Assembly (NCBI RefSeq): GCF_014207655.1
Contig: NZ_JACHHJ010000002.1
Span: forward strand, 280,185-344,184
Direction: 5' to 3'
Source: Geomicrobium halophilum
GTDB taxonomy: Bacteria; Bacillota; Bacilli; Bacillales; Marinococcaceae
DNA: 64,000 nt
This document shows, one piece after another, positions 46,133-54,364 of the stretch. Both the position numbers and the translations under genes were made by a program. The notes under the pieces are model-generated. The model made no database searches, was not told the DNA's origin, and worked only from the letters and a program-made list of their open reading frames with translations. Every line of letters starts with the position of its first letter. Position 1 is the stretch's first letter.

Positions 46133-47863
46133 TTATTCTTCATTGTCAGAGTCTAAGTCCTCAATGCGGCCTTCGACTTCGTAATCAACTTCCTCAAGGT
46201 CCACCATATAGTCGCGAAGCATTTCCCAATCTGTAGAGCCGACGATTGTTCCGCGGCCGTCATCGTAAGCATTGGCAAACACTTGGAGATCATCGCCGCC
46301 GGTAGCCGTAAAGTGGTTTGTGGCTACTGTGTACATTTCATCTTCTTGAATGCTCTCATATTCCCCGTTATCTTCGACTTCAAGAGATACAACACGTTCC
46401 CCGGGATCTTCACTGCTGTCGTATGTTAGACGGGTCCCGGAGGAGATATGAAGAAAGCCGCCGTTTTCTTCTGGGCTGTTGTACACACTTGTTTCAAAGG
46501 CTTCGATCAATTCTTCACCAGATAATTCAAGAAGCGTGAGGCGGTTCCCGAATGGCTGCACTTCGATGAGTTCTCCAACCGTCGCTTCACCCGGTTCAAT
46601 CGATTCACGAATCCCTCCGCCGTTTTGCAATGCCATAATTGTGTCTTCATCAGTTTCCTGCGCGGCCTCTAGTTGGGCGTCAGTGATTAAATTTCCAAGT
46701 GCTGTTTCATTGGCACGAACGCTCTCCTCATCGCCGTCACCGTGACGTGGGTTAGGTAGCTCATTGATAACATTCGCACCGACTTCTTCGTTTTGTAGCT
46801 CCTCAATCTCTTCCGTATAAGGCTCAAGCATTTCTTGGGCATCAGGGTCTGGTTCCCGGTCTTCCGTTGCAAGAAGTTCACCGTCGGAATCAACGACAAC
46901 GCCGTTTGCATCAAAGGTTACATTCATCCACCCAATATTTTGTCCATACTCCCCGGCTTGACCCACAACGGTAGGATTCATTTCTTCACCATCTTCATTC
47001 TCTGTAACAACGGTTGGCGGATCGATTTCGGTGTGACTGTGACCGCCAATAATCACATCAATTCCTTCTACTTGTTCGGCGAGTAGAAGGTCATTGCCAA
47101 CGCTCGGATCACTGTCATAGCCAAGGTGTGTTAAGGCGATAACTTTGTTGATGCCTTCGGCTTCAAATTGGTCAACCATGTTCTGTGCGGTGTCAACGTA
47201 GTCGTTAAATTCTACATCGGCAGGGCTGGAGATATTTGCCGTATCTTCAGTGTTGAGTCCGAAGATACCTATTTGTTCGCCGTCATGTTCTAGGACTTTT
47301 CCATCGTAGATCATGCCTTCTTCAGCTTCATCACTAATCCCTTCCTCAGTCAACTCGTCTAAACCGTCATCTGCAGAAAAATCCATATTTGCTGCGAGAA
47401 TGGGAAATTCAGCAGCTTCGAAGAATTCGACCAATTCTGGGTGTCCCTCTTCCTCATCTCCGAGGTCAAATTCGTGGTTACCCGGCACAAATCCATCGTA
47501 TTCCATCATGTTCATAAACTCTATGGCATCTTGGCCATGGAATTCATTAAAGTAAAGCGTGCCGGAGAACACATCACCAGCATCAAGCAGGAGACCTTCC
47601 CCATGTTCATCCTTTGCTTCATTTAATGTGGTGATCATTTGTGGAAACATCGCTGTCTGGCTGTGAAGGTCGTTCGTATGGTAGATGTTCATACTAAACG
47701 ATTCGCCGCCTTCACCATTGGTTTCATCTATATTTTCATTTATATCCTCGTCTGACTCCTCGCTTTCATCGTTATCGGGACTCTCACCATCATTGCATCC
47801 GACGGTTAGTACTGACATTAACCCAATTGCACTGAGCGAGGAAATCCATTTTTTTTGTTTCAT
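46133..47863 (-). CDS. 5'-nucleotidase / 2',3'-cyclic phosphodiesterase family lipoprotein
   Basis: 576 residues. Lipobox TVGC, an acidic linker (about 25-55), then a calcineurin-like metallophosphatase domain: IYHTNDLHSQ, LLDAGDVFSG, VPGNHEFDLG, ALTHLGYDSD and IIGGHSHTEID. The C-terminal 5'-nucleotidase domain has ALQNGGGIRESIEPGEATVG and VQPFGNRLTLLELSG. It would release nucleosides and phosphate from extracellular nucleotides, completing a set with the secreted nuclease and alkaline phosphatase of this window. Monocistronic. Confidence 0.93.
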   Translation of the reverse strand: MKQKKWISSLSAIGLMSVLTVGCNDGESPDNDESEESDEDINENIDETNGEGGESFSMNIYHTNDLHSQTAMFPQMITTLNEAKDEHGEGLLLDAGDVFSGTLYFNEFHGQDAIEFMNMMEYDGFVPGNHEFDLGDEEEGHPELVEFFEAAEFPILAANMDFSADDGLDELTEEGISDEAEEGMIYDGKVLEHDGEQIGIFGLNTEDTANISSPADVEFNDYVDTAQNMVDQFEAEGINKVIALTHLGYDSDPSVGNDLLLAEQVEGIDVIIGGHSHTEIDPPTVVTENEDGEEMNPTVVGQAGEYGQNIGWMNVTFDANGVVVDSDGELLATEDREPDPDAQEMLEPYTEEIEELQNEEVGANVINELPNPRHGDGDEESVRANETALGNLITDAQLEAAQETDEDTIMALQNGGGIRESIEPGEATVGELIEVQPFGNRLTLLELSGEELIEAFETSVYNSPEENGGFLHISSGTRLTYDSSEDPGERVVSLEVEDNGEYESIQEDEMYTVATNHFTATGGDDLQVFANAYDDGRGTIVGSTDWEMLRDYMVDLEEVDYEVEGRIEDLDSDNEE

Positions 47864-48012
47864 ACAATCCCCCTAATTTGTAAATCTATATCTTGTGTTT
47901 CTATCTTAAAATGAATGATTAAAAAAAACAATGTTCAAAAATATACGATATTTTGTTTTTTGTAGCCCAGCGCAATTTTCTATAATTCAAGAGGAATTTT
48001 CCTATTGAATTA

Positions 48013-48026
48013 TGTATCCGCTTTCA
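48013..48026 (-). promoter_or_regulatory. Putative cre site before the LacI-TRAP operon
   Basis: On the minus strand TGAAAGCGGATACA matches the CcpA consensus TGWNANCGNTNWCA except for the T at position 10. It lies 50 bases upstream of the LacI-family gene. Confidence 0.5.
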
Positions 48027-48040
48027 ATAAAATGAAGGTA

Positions 48041-48065
48041 TAAACCGATTTACTAAAACGATTTA
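48041..48065 (+). promoter_or_regulatory. Tandem LacI-type operator candidates
   Basis: TAAACCGATTTA (48041-48052) and TAAAACGATTTA (48054-48065) are direct 12-base repeats, each nearly palindromic around a central CG as in LacI-family operators. They end ten bases before the regulator's start, suggesting autoregulation of the operon. Confidence 0.5.
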
Positions 48066-48075
48066 TGGCTAATGG

Positions 48076-49092
48076 GTGATGACAATTAAAAAAGTAACGA
48101 TGAAAGACGTAGCAGCATTAGCGGGAGTTTCTAAGAGTACGGTCTCTCAATATTTGAATCACCGTTATGAATATATGGGTTCAAAGACGAAAGAAAAGAT
48201 TGAGCAGGCCATAACGGCTTTAAATTATGAGCCGAATGTTGTGGCACGAAGTTTAAAACAAAAACGGACATTTACGATTGGCGTGATCGTCTCAAATATT
48301 ATGCATCGGTACTCAACGATGGTGATTCGAGCGATTGAAGATTATTGTCATGAGAACGGTTATCATGTCGTTGTGTGTAATTCGGATGATGATCTGTTTA
48401 AAGAGCAAACATATATTCATATGCTTATTGCCAAACAAACGGACGGGTTAATTATGATTCCTACGGGTGAAAATCTTGAATTATATCAGGACCTTGTCGA
48501 CCGAAAGATTCCGGTTGTCTTTTTAGATCGAAAGATTGAAAGGGTTTCCATTCCCACCATTGTATTAAACAACTATCAAGGAGCTTATAAAGCAGTGGCT
48601 CATTTTGCAAATCTTGGACACCAAGCCATAGGGATGATTACGCCTCCGCTAAGTATTAGTACACGGCAAGAAAGGGTGTATGGATTTCAGGATGGGTTGC
48701 GTGACTTTGGCCTTTCCAAGGAACCTATTCATCTCTATCATGTCCCGGTTACAGATGTTAAAACGACGCTCCAGTACGTATTTGCTTCGGAGTTCCCGCC
48801 GACAGCGCTATTGGTAGGAAATGATCTGATTTTAATGGAGGCGCTTTCTTATTTTAAAAACGAAGGTATGCGCTTACCTGATGATCTCGCACTGATCACA
48901 TTTGATGATGTTTCGTTTGCCGATGTGTATGAGCCTGCGCTTACAACCATTGCCCAGCCAGGGTTTGCGATGGGGAAAAAAGCAGCAGAATGCTTAATTA
49001 GTATTGCGACCGCTCAGGGGGATACATGTGACAAGGATGTTTATTTTCATACAGAGCTTAAAGTTCGGGAATCTTGCGGGAGCCAAAGATGA
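48076..49092 (+). CDS. LacI-family transcriptional regulator
   Basis: 338 residues. The N-terminal helix-turn-helix reads MKDVAALAGVSKSTVSQYLN with the hinge helix ALNYEPNVVARSLK, followed by a periplasmic-binding-protein-like effector domain (TIGVIVSNIMHRYS, then TALLVGNDLILMEALSYF and LALITFDDV). First gene of a seven-gene operon with a TRAP transporter and three sugar enzymes, and thus its likely repressor; the inducer is probably a pathway intermediate. Start GTG 48076 or ATG 48079; the ribosome binding site is weak. Confidence 0.92.
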   Translation: MMTIKKVTMKDVAALAGVSKSTVSQYLNHRYEYMGSKTKEKIEQAITALNYEPNVVARSLKQKRTFTIGVIVSNIMHRYSTMVIRAIEDYCHENGYHVVVCNSDDDLFKEQTYIHMLIAKQTDGLIMIPTGENLELYQDLVDRKIPVVFLDRKIERVSIPTIVLNNYQGAYKAVAHFANLGHQAIGMITPPLSISTRQERVYGFQDGLRDFGLSKEPIHLYHVPVTDVKTTLQYVFASEFPPTALLVGNDLILMEALSYFKNEGMRLPDDLALITFDDVSFADVYEPALTTIAQPGFAMGKKAAECLISIATAQGDTCDKDVYFHTELKVRESCGSQR

Positions 49093-49104
49093 GGAGGAAG
49101 AGCA

Positions 49105-50115
49105 ATGATTAAAAAAGACTTTCGGTTCTTGGTATTGCTTTCGGTGGTAGGATTGTTAACCGCTTGTAACGCTGCTGAAGAAGCTGATGGAGACAACTCC
49201 ATACATTTGATTATGGCAACGCAGTTGGATGCGAATAGTCCCTTTGCTGCTGGATTTGAAAAGTTTCAAGACGTATTGGAAGAGAAGAGCAATGGAGAAA
49301 TGACAGCGGAAATTCATACAGATGGCGCGCTTGGGGGCAATGAGGATGAACTCGTTCGAAGTTTGGAAACAGGTGCGGTTGATATGACCGTGGTATCTCC
49401 GGGCTTCATGACGCAGGCCGTTGAAGAGGTAGACCTCTTTTCTCTTCCTTATCTTTTTACGAGTGAAGAGCATTGGGAGCAAGCGATGGATGGGGAAGTT
49501 GGTGAAGAGACGCGTGAGCGGGTAGAGGATGATTCCAATTTAAGAGTTCTGGATTACTGGAGTGCCGGGGTTCGTCACTATTACGGTTTTGAGCCGATTG
49601 AAGAACCTGAAGATTTACGGAATGTATCGATTCGTGCTCAGGACTCTCCAGCGGTTCAGGATGCTTGGGAATCGTTAGGGGCATTGCCAACGAGTGTGGC
49701 TTGGGATGAGATGTATCAAGGCTTGCAAAATCGTGTGGTAGATGCTTCGGAAAATGATCTTACTAATATTTATCAGGCGAGTCACCACGAAATTGCCCCG
49801 CATATTACGTTAACGGAGCATGATTTTACAACCCGGATGTTTTTAACGAGTGATCGGGTATTCGAACAGCTCGATGATGAACAAGAAGCGATTTTTTGGG
49901 AGGCGGTAGAAGAAGCGACGGAAATGGCTAGAGAGACGGATATGGAAATGGCGGAAGAATCCAAAGAGCTTTTGATCGAAGAGGGAGCAGAGATCCATGA
50001 TGTTGATATCGTACCATTTATTGAAGAAACAGAAGAAGTACGTGAACGGGCTGCAGAAGAACTAGGTGTTGAAGAATTGTATGAAAAAATAGCGGATATC
50101 CGCGATGAAGAATGA
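49105..50115 (+). CDS. dctP: TRAP transporter substrate-binding lipoprotein
   Basis: 336 residues with a lipoprotein signal (lipobox LTAC). DctP motifs: ATQLDANSPFAAGFEKF, a GALGGNEDELV stretch, VSIRAQDSP with the conserved Arg that binds a substrate carboxylate, and VVDASENDLTNIYQ. The Arg suggests an organic or sugar acid as ligand. GGAGGAAGAGC precedes the ATG; the gene overlaps dctQ at ATGA. Confidence 0.93.
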   Translation: MIKKDFRFLVLLSVVGLLTACNAAEEADGDNSIHLIMATQLDANSPFAAGFEKFQDVLEEKSNGEMTAEIHTDGALGGNEDELVRSLETGAVDMTVVSPGFMTQAVEEVDLFSLPYLFTSEEHWEQAMDGEVGEETRERVEDDSNLRVLDYWSAGVRHYYGFEPIEEPEDLRNVSIRAQDSPAVQDAWESLGALPTSVAWDEMYQGLQNRVVDASENDLTNIYQASHHEIAPHITLTEHDFTTRMFLTSDRVFEQLDDEQEAIFWEAVEEATEMARETDMEMAEESKELLIEEGAEIHDVDIVPFIEETEEVRERAAEELGVEELYEKIADIRDEE

Positions 50116-50135
50116 AGGAAGGTGGCCTGACGTTG

Positions 50136-50621
50136 ATGAAAGTGTTTATGAATGGTGTTGAATATGTGTTTTTACGAGTGGCTGCTCTTTTTTTCCTTGT
50201 ATTTGTATTTTGTATTATTTTACAAGTGGTATCGCGGTACGTTCCTGGCATTTCGTTTCTATGGGCAGCTGAAGTTGCGACGTATGCATTTATTTGGACG
50301 ATTTTCCTTGGAGGGGCTGTAATGGTTCGCTTGCGGGAACACTTTAGCATTGATTTTTTATTCGAGCGTCTGCAAGGGTTTCGGTTGTTAATGGTTCAAA
50401 TCGTTTCCCATGTGTTGGTTCTCGGTTTTGGGTTGGTCATGGTTTTCCATGGGACAGCACTCACCGCACAGTTTTGGACATGGACCGTGAATACGCTTCC
50501 TCAATTGCAACAAGGATTTGTTTGGATGGCACTTCCCGTTTCAGGAGTAGCGATTATTGTATTTGCTGCTGGGAACATCATGGAAGATGTTCAAATGTAT
50601 AAAGGAGGGAGTCGTCAATGA
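50136..50621 (+). CDS. dctQ: TRAP transporter small permease
   Basis: About 161 residues with four membrane helices and the DctQ pattern FLWAAEVATYAFIWTIFLGG followed by REHFSIDFLFE. GGAAGGTGG precedes ATG 50136; an ATG at 50112 overlapping the dctP stop is an alternative. Partner of the large permease, whose start overlaps its stop. Confidence 0.9.
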   Translation: MKVFMNGVEYVFLRVAALFFLVFVFCIILQVVSRYVPGISFLWAAEVATYAFIWTIFLGGAVMVRLREHFSIDFLFERLQGFRLLMVQIVSHVLVLGFGLVMVFHGTALTAQFWTWTVNTLPQLQQGFVWMALPVSGVAIIVFAAGNIMEDVQMYKGGSRQ

Positions 50622-51895
50622 CAGGTCTTATTTTAGTATTGCTCTTTCTCGGACTACTCCTCCTAGGTGTACCAATTGCCTTTGTCATTGGGATTGTTGC
50701 CTATGCCGGTTTCTTCATGCTTGGGGACGTTCCATTACAAGTCATCGTGGAAGGTATGTTTTCAGGATTAGAGTCGTTCGTTTTGCTTGCTGTTCCTCTA
50801 TTTATTTTAGCTGCTAATATTATGAACTCGGGTCAGATCTCGGATCGCCTTATTTCCCTTGCAGTAGCTATGGTTGGACATATTCGCGGTGGTTTGGCGC
50901 AAGCCAATATTGTCGTTTCGATGTTTTTTGGAGGAATATCTGGTGCGGCAACAGCGGATACCGCTGGAGTTGGGAAAGTCCTGATCCCAAGTATGATTAA
51001 GGAAAGTTATAGTAAAGAAACGTCTGTGGGGGTTACAGCGGCATCATCCACGATGGGGATGTTGATTCCACCGAGTATCCCGATGATCGTTTATGGAAGC
51101 GTCACGAATGTTTCGGTTGGACAAATGTTCGTAGGAGGAATTCTTCCTGGGTTATTGATGGGTGCCTCAATGATGGCGTTTGTTGGCTACATCTCCCATC
51201 GCCACGCTTATCCTCGTCACGAGCGTGTGCAAGCGAAAGAGGTGGGTCGTCAGTTTTTGAAGTCCATTCCGCCACTTTTGACCCCGGTGATTATATTAGT
51301 AGGAATTATCGGCGGATATGTTACCCCGACGGAAGCGGCAATTCTTGCCTGTATCTATGCTACTATTTTAGCAGTGTTTGCGTATAAAACGCTCAGATTC
51401 AGAGACTTGCCGGAAGTGATCTATGACACGATTAAATTAAGTTCCTTGACGTTATTTGCGTTGGCAACTGCAAGCGCTCTTGGACGTTTATTTAGTTATT
51501 TTCGTTTACCAGAGCAGGTCTCGGTCTTTTTCGAAGCGTCTTTTCCATATGAGTGGATGTTTATATTAGCGGTAATTGTGCTGTTTCTTTTTGTTGGCAT
51601 GATCTTGGATACAATTCCAGCTATTATATTGTTTGTGCCGATTGTTTTACCAGCAGCGGAAGCATTCGGGATAGACCCTATCCACTTTGGAATTGTCGTT
51701 GTCATGTGCTTGGCTGTTGGATTAATCACGCCGCCTTACGGCCTTAGTATGCTTTTAGCGAGTAAGATTGCGGAATTGTCGGTGATGCGTTCCATAGTTG
51801 CTTTGCTGCCATTTGTGATTGTGATCGTTATCGCAATTTTGATTGTTGCTTATGTTCCTGAGATCACGCTATGGTTGCCAGGATTTTTAGAATAA
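50618..51895 (+). CDS. dctM: TRAP transporter large permease
   Basis: 425 residues, about 12 helices, the sodium-coupled channel subunit. DctM signatures: FFGGISGAATADTAGVGKVL, IPPSIPMIVYGS, GGYVTPTEAAILACIYA and VGLITPPYGLSML. The ATG overlaps the dctQ stop (ATGA). Together with DctP and DctQ it forms a complete TRAP importer. Confidence 0.95.
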   Translation: MTGLILVLLFLGLLLLGVPIAFVIGIVAYAGFFMLGDVPLQVIVEGMFSGLESFVLLAVPLFILAANIMNSGQISDRLISLAVAMVGHIRGGLAQANIVVSMFFGGISGAATADTAGVGKVLIPSMIKESYSKETSVGVTAASSTMGMLIPPSIPMIVYGSVTNVSVGQMFVGGILPGLLMGASMMAFVGYISHRHAYPRHERVQAKEVGRQFLKSIPPLLTPVIILVGIIGGYVTPTEAAILACIYATILAVFAYKTLRFRDLPEVIYDTIKLSSLTLFALATASALGRLFSYFRLPEQVSVFFEASFPYEWMFILAVIVLFLFVGMILDTIPAIILFVPIVLPAAEAFGIDPIHFGIVVVMCLAVGLITPPYGLSMLLASKIAELSVMRSIVALLPFVIVIVIAILIVAYVPEITLWLPGFLE

Positions 51896-51914
51896 GAAGA
51901 GAGGTGGGGTTTAA

Positions 51915-52865
51915 ATGTTGGATGTCATTACGATAGGCGATGGGATGGTTACAATGGATCCGAAATCGAGCGGTCCCCTTCGTTTTGTGCATGAATTTGA
52001 GCGAAAGGTTGGTGGAGCGGAGTTGAATTTTGCAGTTGGTTCAGCCCGGCTTGGGTTACGGACGGGTTGGATTAGCCGGCTCGGAAAAGATGAGTTTGGT
52101 CGGCATATCTTGCATTTTATGCGCGGTGAAGGCGTTGATGTTTCTAATGTGGAAATGGTTGAAGGCTATTCCACTTCGGTAAATTTTAAAGAAGTGATGG
52201 ACGGCGGCCAAGGCCGGACTTTTTACTACCGGGCGAATTCTCCCATGTCTACGTTACGGCCGGAAGACCTAAATCCGGAGATGTTCGCTGGGGCACGTAT
52301 ATTGCATGTCACCGGTGTTTTCCCTTCAATTGAAGAAAAAAATATTGCGATTGTCCGTCGGGCCATTGCCTTGGCCAAGAAAGAAGGCTTAAGGATCAGC
52401 CTTGATCCGAATATTCGTCTAAAGATGTGGAGTAGCGAGCGGGCACGAGAAGTCCTTCTTTCTTTTTTACCGGATATCGATATTTTACTCACTGGCGAGG
52501 ATGAAGCGGAGTTGTTGTTCGGTGTGGGTGACGAAAAAGAGATCGTGAAAGTGGCTGAATCGTATGGTATATCATCGATTGCGATCAAGAAAGGCGGCAA
52601 AGGTGCCGTCGTGGCCCAAGACAGTGAAATTATTGAAGCCGAAGCTGTTCCGGCTAAGGAAGTCGTTGACACCGTCGGTGCCGGCGATGGCTTTGATGCA
52701 GCGTTTATATACGGTCTGCTTCGTGAATGGCCGTTGGAAAGAATTGCTCATTTTGCCACGCTTGTCGGCTCAATGGTGGTGAGCGTACGTGGGGATAACG
52801 AAGGGTTACCCCATTTGGAAGATGTGCTCGTACAATTGGGTGAAAGATCAGAAGTTGAACGTTAA
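51915..52865 (+). CDS. PfkB-family sugar kinase, KDG kinase-like
   Basis: 316 residues of the ribokinase family. N-terminal GGAELNFAVGSARLGLRTG and RLGKDEFGRHI bind the sugar; the catalytic and anion-hole motif is DTVGAGDGFDAAFIYGLL. The closest functional group by pattern is 2-dehydro-3-deoxygluconate kinase (ISLDPNIRLKMWS, LLTGEDEAELL). It would phosphorylate the sugar or keto-acid imported by the TRAP system. AGAGGTGG precedes the ATG. Confidence 0.88.
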   Translation: MLDVITIGDGMVTMDPKSSGPLRFVHEFERKVGGAELNFAVGSARLGLRTGWISRLGKDEFGRHILHFMRGEGVDVSNVEMVEGYSTSVNFKEVMDGGQGRTFYYRANSPMSTLRPEDLNPEMFAGARILHVTGVFPSIEEKNIAIVRRAIALAKKEGLRISLDPNIRLKMWSSERAREVLLSFLPDIDILLTGEDEAELLFGVGDEKEIVKVAESYGISSIAIKKGGKGAVVAQDSEIIEAEAVPAKEVVDTVGAGDGFDAAFIYGLLREWPLERIAHFATLVGSMVVSVRGDNEGLPHLEDVLVQLGERSEVER

Positions 52866-52880
52866 GGGAAGTGAAAAGAA

Positions 52881-53507
52881 ATGAAAATTCAGCTCGCATT
52901 GGATCGTTTGACAGAGGAAAAAGCTTTTGAAGTCACAGCTGAAGCAGTCGATTATATCGACTGGATCGAGATCGGCACGGGAGTGATTAAGGAATATGGC
53001 GTGCAGATCGTCTCAGAAATGAAAGCCCGTTATCCGCATAAAGTGATTGTTGCCGATATGAAAACGTGTGATGCTGGAAAGCATGAGACGGAACAAGCGC
53101 TTAAAGGAGGAGCGGATATCACGACGGTAATGGCTTTTGCGGCGGATCAGACGATTACTGATGCATTGGCGGTTGCCGAGAAGTACGGGAAACGGGTGAT
53201 GATCGATTTATTAGGAGTAATCAAGAAAGCGGATGTTAAGCATGTAGAGGCTCTTGGCGCGGAACTTGTTTCGCTTCATTTTGGAAAAGATATGCAAAAG
53301 AAAGGGCAGATGGAGAGAAGCGCCTTCGATTTATTACGGGAAACACCGCAATTACACGTAGCGGTGGCCGGGGGCATAAATGAAAAAACATTACCAGGTG
53401 TGGTAAAGCACCAACCGGAAACCGTGATCATTGGGAGTGCGATTACAGGTTCCAAGGCGCCTGGAAAAATGGCTGCTCGATTTCAAAGGATGGTGAAGGA
53501 AACGTGA
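52881..53507 (+). CDS. 3-hexulose-6-phosphate synthase-like / 3-keto-gulonate-6-phosphate decarboxylase-like enzyme
   Basis: 208-residue barrel of the orotidine-phosphate decarboxylase suprafamily. LQLAL-type start (IQLALDRLTEEKA), IEIGTGVIKEYG, the catalytic VIVADMKTCDAGKHE (Asp-x-Lys-x-x-Asp), VSLHFGKDMQKKGQ, and the phosphate-binding VAVAGGINEKTL with VIIGSAITG. The Asp-Lys-Asp motif is closer to HxlA, while the loop after the His (HFGKD) fits neither HxlA nor UlaD well. The stop overlaps the start of the hexuloisomerase-like gene, the usual hxlAB order. Confidence 0.82.
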   Translation: MKIQLALDRLTEEKAFEVTAEAVDYIDWIEIGTGVIKEYGVQIVSEMKARYPHKVIVADMKTCDAGKHETEQALKGGADITTVMAFAADQTITDALAVAEKYGKRVMIDLLGVIKKADVKHVEALGAELVSLHFGKDMQKKGQMERSAFDLLRETPQLHVAVAGGINEKTLPGVVKHQPETVIIGSAITGSKAPGKMAARFQRMVKET

Positions 53508-54055
53508 GTTCATTCAAAGAGACAGCTCAGATGTGCATGGATGAAGTGCAGGCGGTATTAGATGGTGTTTCAGAAGAAGAAATGAAAGCATTCGCTATAG
53601 CATTAACGGAGGCGAATCGGATATTCGTTAGTGGCGACGGACGTTCAGGCTTAATGGGAAAAGCATTCGCAATGCGGTTAATGCACGCGGGCTATAACGT
53701 TTACGTTACAGGGGAAACGATCACGCCAAGCATTGATAGTGGCGACTTACTTGTGTTGATTTCTGGCTCTGGTTCATCGGCGTCGGCATATGATTTTGTG
53801 GAAAAAACTCGTGAAAAAGACGCTAGTGTGGCAATTGTTACAACGAATAGAGACGCACCTGTAGGGGAAATCAGCAACCATTTGTTTGTCCTCCCCGCTG
53901 CTACGAAATACCGTAAACCCCATGAGCCCGAAACGATTCAGCCTCTGGGCAATCAATTTGACCAAAGTGTGCACATCTTGCTCGATGCCGTGATCGTTCA
54001 TATAGGTGAGGGATCTTATGAAGATATGGGCAAGCGACATACGAACCTTGAATAG
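53504..54055 (+). CDS. 6-phospho-3-hexuloisomerase-like SIS-domain protein
   Basis: 183 residues, a SIS domain with FVSGDGRSGLMGKAFAMRLM, TGETITPSIDSGDLLVLISG and PLGNQFDQSVHILLDAVIV, ending RHTNLE. These match HxlB (PHI) throughout, as does the length. It interconverts D-arabino-3-hexulose-6-phosphate and fructose-6-phosphate in known cases. The GTG start overlaps the upstream stop. Last gene of the LacI-TRAP operon; a terminator-bearing repeat follows 11 bases later. Confidence 0.88.
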   Translation: MSSFKETAQMCMDEVQAVLDGVSEEEMKAFAIALTEANRIFVSGDGRSGLMGKAFAMRLMHAGYNVYVTGETITPSIDSGDLLVLISGSGSSASAYDFVEKTREKDASVAIVTTNRDAPVGEISNHLFVLPAATKYRKPHEPETIQPLGNQFDQSVHILLDAVIVHIGEGSYEDMGKRHTNLE

Positions 54056-54065
54056 CAGGGAATGA

Positions 54066-54209
54066 GGGGCTGTCCCAAAAGGGCAGCTCCTTCAATCGGT
54101 GCATCTTTACTCCTTTTCAGCGGGAGGATCCGCATTTCGGCGCAATCACCTGAGGATTCAGTACACGGCACGATTATTCGGCACTACGGCTAAGGAATTC
54201 GGCGAAATG
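54066..54209 (+). repeat. Dispersed 150-base repeat, copy 3
   Basis: Starts GGGGCTGTCCCAAAAGGG, then TTTTCAGCGGGAGGATCC, ATTTCGGCGCAATCACC, and ends CACTACGGCTAAGGAATTC with GGCGAAA. It begins 11 bases after the hexuloisomerase-like stop in the same orientation. The following 54210-54364 has no gene; it contains a degraded TTCGG...TTAGCCGGGAATTCG block that may be another partial copy. Confidence 0.8.
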
Positions 54210-54364
54210 CACGTGATTGGAGACGCGGCGTAGATCCATAAGGTTAAAGCACAACATCCTTAAACCAAATCTACGGGGGTTCGGTGGGCAGTAGGATTTA
54301 ATTCGGTTCCTTAGCCGGGAATTCGATGAAACAGAGAGATCCTCCTCCGTAACCCCCTTGTCTT

